Assembly (NCBI GenBank): GCA_020053915.1
Contig: JAGVMG010000049.1
Span: 1-36,797 of the forward strand
Length of the DNA: 36,797 bases
Direction: 5' to 3'
Source of the DNA: Parachlamydiales bacterium
GTDB lineage: Bacteria; Chlamydiota; Chlamydiia; Chlamydiales; Rhabdochlamydiaceae
Below, in pieces: positions 35,973-36,797 of this stretch. Under the pieces are notes generated by a model, which searched no databases, was not told the DNA's origin, and was given only the letters and a program-made list of their open reading frames with translations. The position numbers were made by a program, and so were the translations under genes. Position 1 is the stretch's first letter. Every line of letters starts with the position of its first letter.

Positions 35973-36320
35973 CTAGAGTAGATGATCAATGGCTAAAAAT
36001 CTCCATGGCAGCTCTGCGTCTACGCCAGCATAATCGATTCCGATGCGCGGAGTGATGAGAATTGCAGATTCTGGAATTTCAATTTCTCTGTCTTCAATCC
36101 ACAAAGGGGAATCTGTAAGTGGAATTCCATTCATAGATCGCGTGATTTGCAGAGCTTGGGTGAGGGCTCCCGGGCCACGGGTCAGTGTCGCATCGAGCTT
36201 TTGCTTGTGCCGTCGTTCGATCATTGTCTCGATCCCTTCTGTCGGCTGAATCGATCGGATCAGCACGGCGTGGGGAATACCTTCTACATGCGTGACGACA
36301 TTAAACTCGGCTTTGTACAT
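35973..36320 (-). CDS. C-terminal fragment of mpg
   Basis: 115 residues, opening MYKAEFNVVTHVEG: five residues come from the element's inverted repeat, the rest from mpg, including AVLIRS, the GPGALTQAL segment and RIGIDYAG. An AGGAGG sits 12 bases before this ATG, both inside the element, so independent translation is conceivable. It lacks the catalytic Glu region. Confidence 0.65.
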   Translation of the reverse strand: MYKAEFNVVTHVEGIPHAVLIRSIQPTEGIETMIERRHKQKLDATLTRGPGALTQALQITRSMNGIPLTDSPLWIEDREIEIPESAILITPRIGIDYAGVDAELPWRFLAIDHLL

Positions 36321-36465
36321 TTTTGTGCCCCGCCTCCTGGCAGGGAACCCTTGATGTGTAATTTTAATTCTCAGGAAGGCTTATTCAAGCCAATCCTGAG
36401 AATTAAAATTACACCTGAAGGGCTCCCTATCCAGGATTCGGGGCATAAAAATGTACAAAGCCGAG
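36306..36465. mobile_element. 160-bp palindromic (fold-back) element inside mpg
   Basis: Almost the whole element is one inverted repeat with arms of about 77 bases. The outer arms read CTCGGCTTTGTACATTTTT and then GTGCCCC on one side, ATGCCCC on the other; the inner arms share GTGTAATTTTAATTCTCAGG exactly. Roughly ten mismatches and a one-base gap separate the arms. It is bordered by TTAAA at 36301-36305 and 36466-36470, a 5-bp target duplication. It encodes no transposase. Removal restores the host gene exactly. The transcript could form a very long hairpin. Confidence 0.9.
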
Positions 36466-36785
36466 TTAAAGAGATTGTGAATCCCGTAACACAGGTAGAC
36501 ATAAGCGATCCCGCCTGCGTGAAACATCACTTCTGTACGGGGGGTGCGCCGATTGCCATAGGCATGAGAAGCTCGATCTTCGGGGCCGGCATATGCCTCT
36601 GTTTCCGTAATCATGCCGCCAGTGATGATCCCATCGACCTCCGTGAAGAGAAACTTTCCGAGCAGTTCTCTTGCGATGGGGACGACATTAGCGCGTTGGT
36701 GACTGCTCCCTAGCCTAAAGGCGAAGGCTTCTAGGGATTTCTCCCAGGCCATCCAATCCGAGGGCCAAAATATTTTGCGCTGCAT
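36381..36785 (-). CDS. N-terminal fragment of mpg
   Basis: 134 residues: about 106 of glycosylase, ending at LFN, then about 28 residues read from the inserted element (from SALYIFMP to QDWLE) before its TAA stop. It retains the active-site Glu segment but lacks the conserved AVLIRS and G-P-G parts, so it is unlikely to be active alone. Confidence 0.7.
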   Translation of the reverse strand: MQRKIFWPSDWMAWEKSLEAFAFRLGSSHQRANVVPIARELLGKFLFTEVDGIITGGMITETEAYAGPEDRASHAYGNRRTPRTEVMFHAGGIAYVYLCYGIHNLFNSALYIFMPRILDREPFRCNFNSQDWLE

Positions 36786-36797
36786 TGAGATCCCTTG

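Larger units (their letters stand above)
35973..36785 (-). pseudogene. mpg: 3-methyladenine DNA glycosylase (mpg), interrupted
   Basis: An alkylpurine DNA glycosylase of the AAG/MPG family cut in two by a 160-bp palindromic element. The upstream part has LARELLGK-like [24 protein letters not shown] (with the family's catalytic Glu region) and [14 protein letters not shown]; the downstream part resumes with NVVTHVEGIPHAVLIRS. Removing the element plus one TTAAA copy (165 bases, 55 codons) restores HNLFNVVTHVEG and a normal 215-residue protein. The frame is kept throughout; only one in-frame stop (TAA, 36381-36383) interrupts it. The start at 36785 has AAGGGA 5 bases upstream. It is a probable pseudogene, unless the parts work as a split enzyme or by readthrough. 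Confidence 0.85.

Noticed and set aside
36147-36713. Plus-strand 188-codon frame across mpg and its element
   Set aside because: Antisense to a recognisable glycosylase on both sides of the element; the length is a by-product of codon bias. Its openness across the element is noted as a finding.

Overview
The window looks like the chromosome of a Chlamydia-related bacterium (order Chlamydiales, an amoeba-associated 'environmental' lineage rather than Chlamydia itself). This rests on gene order and families: mgtE, a DUF721 protein, gyrB, gyrA, tmk and holB in a row; xseA, xseB, dxs beside tpiA; def, an LptD-like protein, a HEAT-repeat protein and maf close together; and a tiny basic protein of the Verrucomicrobia/Chlamydiae type just upstream of ybeY and a CBS-domain 'hemolysin'. 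GyrA also carries the chlamydial-style HPHGE..IYP active-site segment. The genus cannot be fixed from the sequence alone.

Layout. 1-3.6 kb: typA (minus) diverges from mgtE (plus). 3.6-3.8 kb: a 182-bp element with terminal inverted repeats. 3.8-10.9 kb: a plus-strand replication block, DUF721 (DciA-like helicase loader)-gyrB-gyrA-tmk-holB. 11.0-13.5 kb: two lineage-specific plus-strand genes, each with its own promoter; the second looks like a membrane-inserting, Inc-like protein. A 32-bp exact direct repeat, identical to the 3' end of nadK, flanks the second gene. 13.6-18.0 kb: minus-strand operon xseA-xseB-dxs-nadK, every junction an ATGA overlap. 18.1-19.7 kb: tpiA-secG-def (plus), whose promoter overlaps the xseA promoter. 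19.8-21.2 kb: a Pro/Ala/Ser/Lys-rich unknown protein. 21.4-26.1 kb: maf, a HEAT-repeat exported protein and an LptD-like outer-membrane protein (minus). 26.5-27.1 kb: a small Ala/Pro-rich unknown protein with a perfect ribosome binding site. 27.2-29.2 kb: a DUF3604-family protein with altered metal-site residues. 29.4-30.7 kb: an exported zinc-ribbon-like protein and a membrane-anchored unknown. 30.7-32.9 kb: minus-strand operon of two tiny basic proteins, ybeY and a CorC-type CBS protein. 33.1-34.6 kb: a 477-residue unknown. 34.6-35.9 kb: tandem DUF502 membrane proteins. 36.0-36.8 kb: a 3-methyladenine DNA glycosylase gene (mpg) split by a 160-bp palindromic element.

The core genes cover topology and replication (gyrAB, holB, DUF721, tmk), repair (xseAB, mpg), isoprenoid and NADP supply (dxs, nadK), glycolysis, protein export and maturation (secG, def), translation and ribosome quality (typA, ybeY), Mg2+ transport and envelope biogenesis. 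The accessory genes are candidates for host-directed proteins.

The most striking signals are: (1) the 160-bp fold-back element inside mpg, with a TTAAA target duplication, that keeps the reading frame except for one stop codon, recalling Rickettsia palindromic elements; (2) the 182-bp element with GTAG duplication upstream of the DUF721 gene; (3) the 32-bp nadK-tail repeat that supplies the C-terminus of an unrelated antisense gene. No tRNA, rRNA or CRISPR array was seen. All family assignments are by reading the translated proteins, without a database search.
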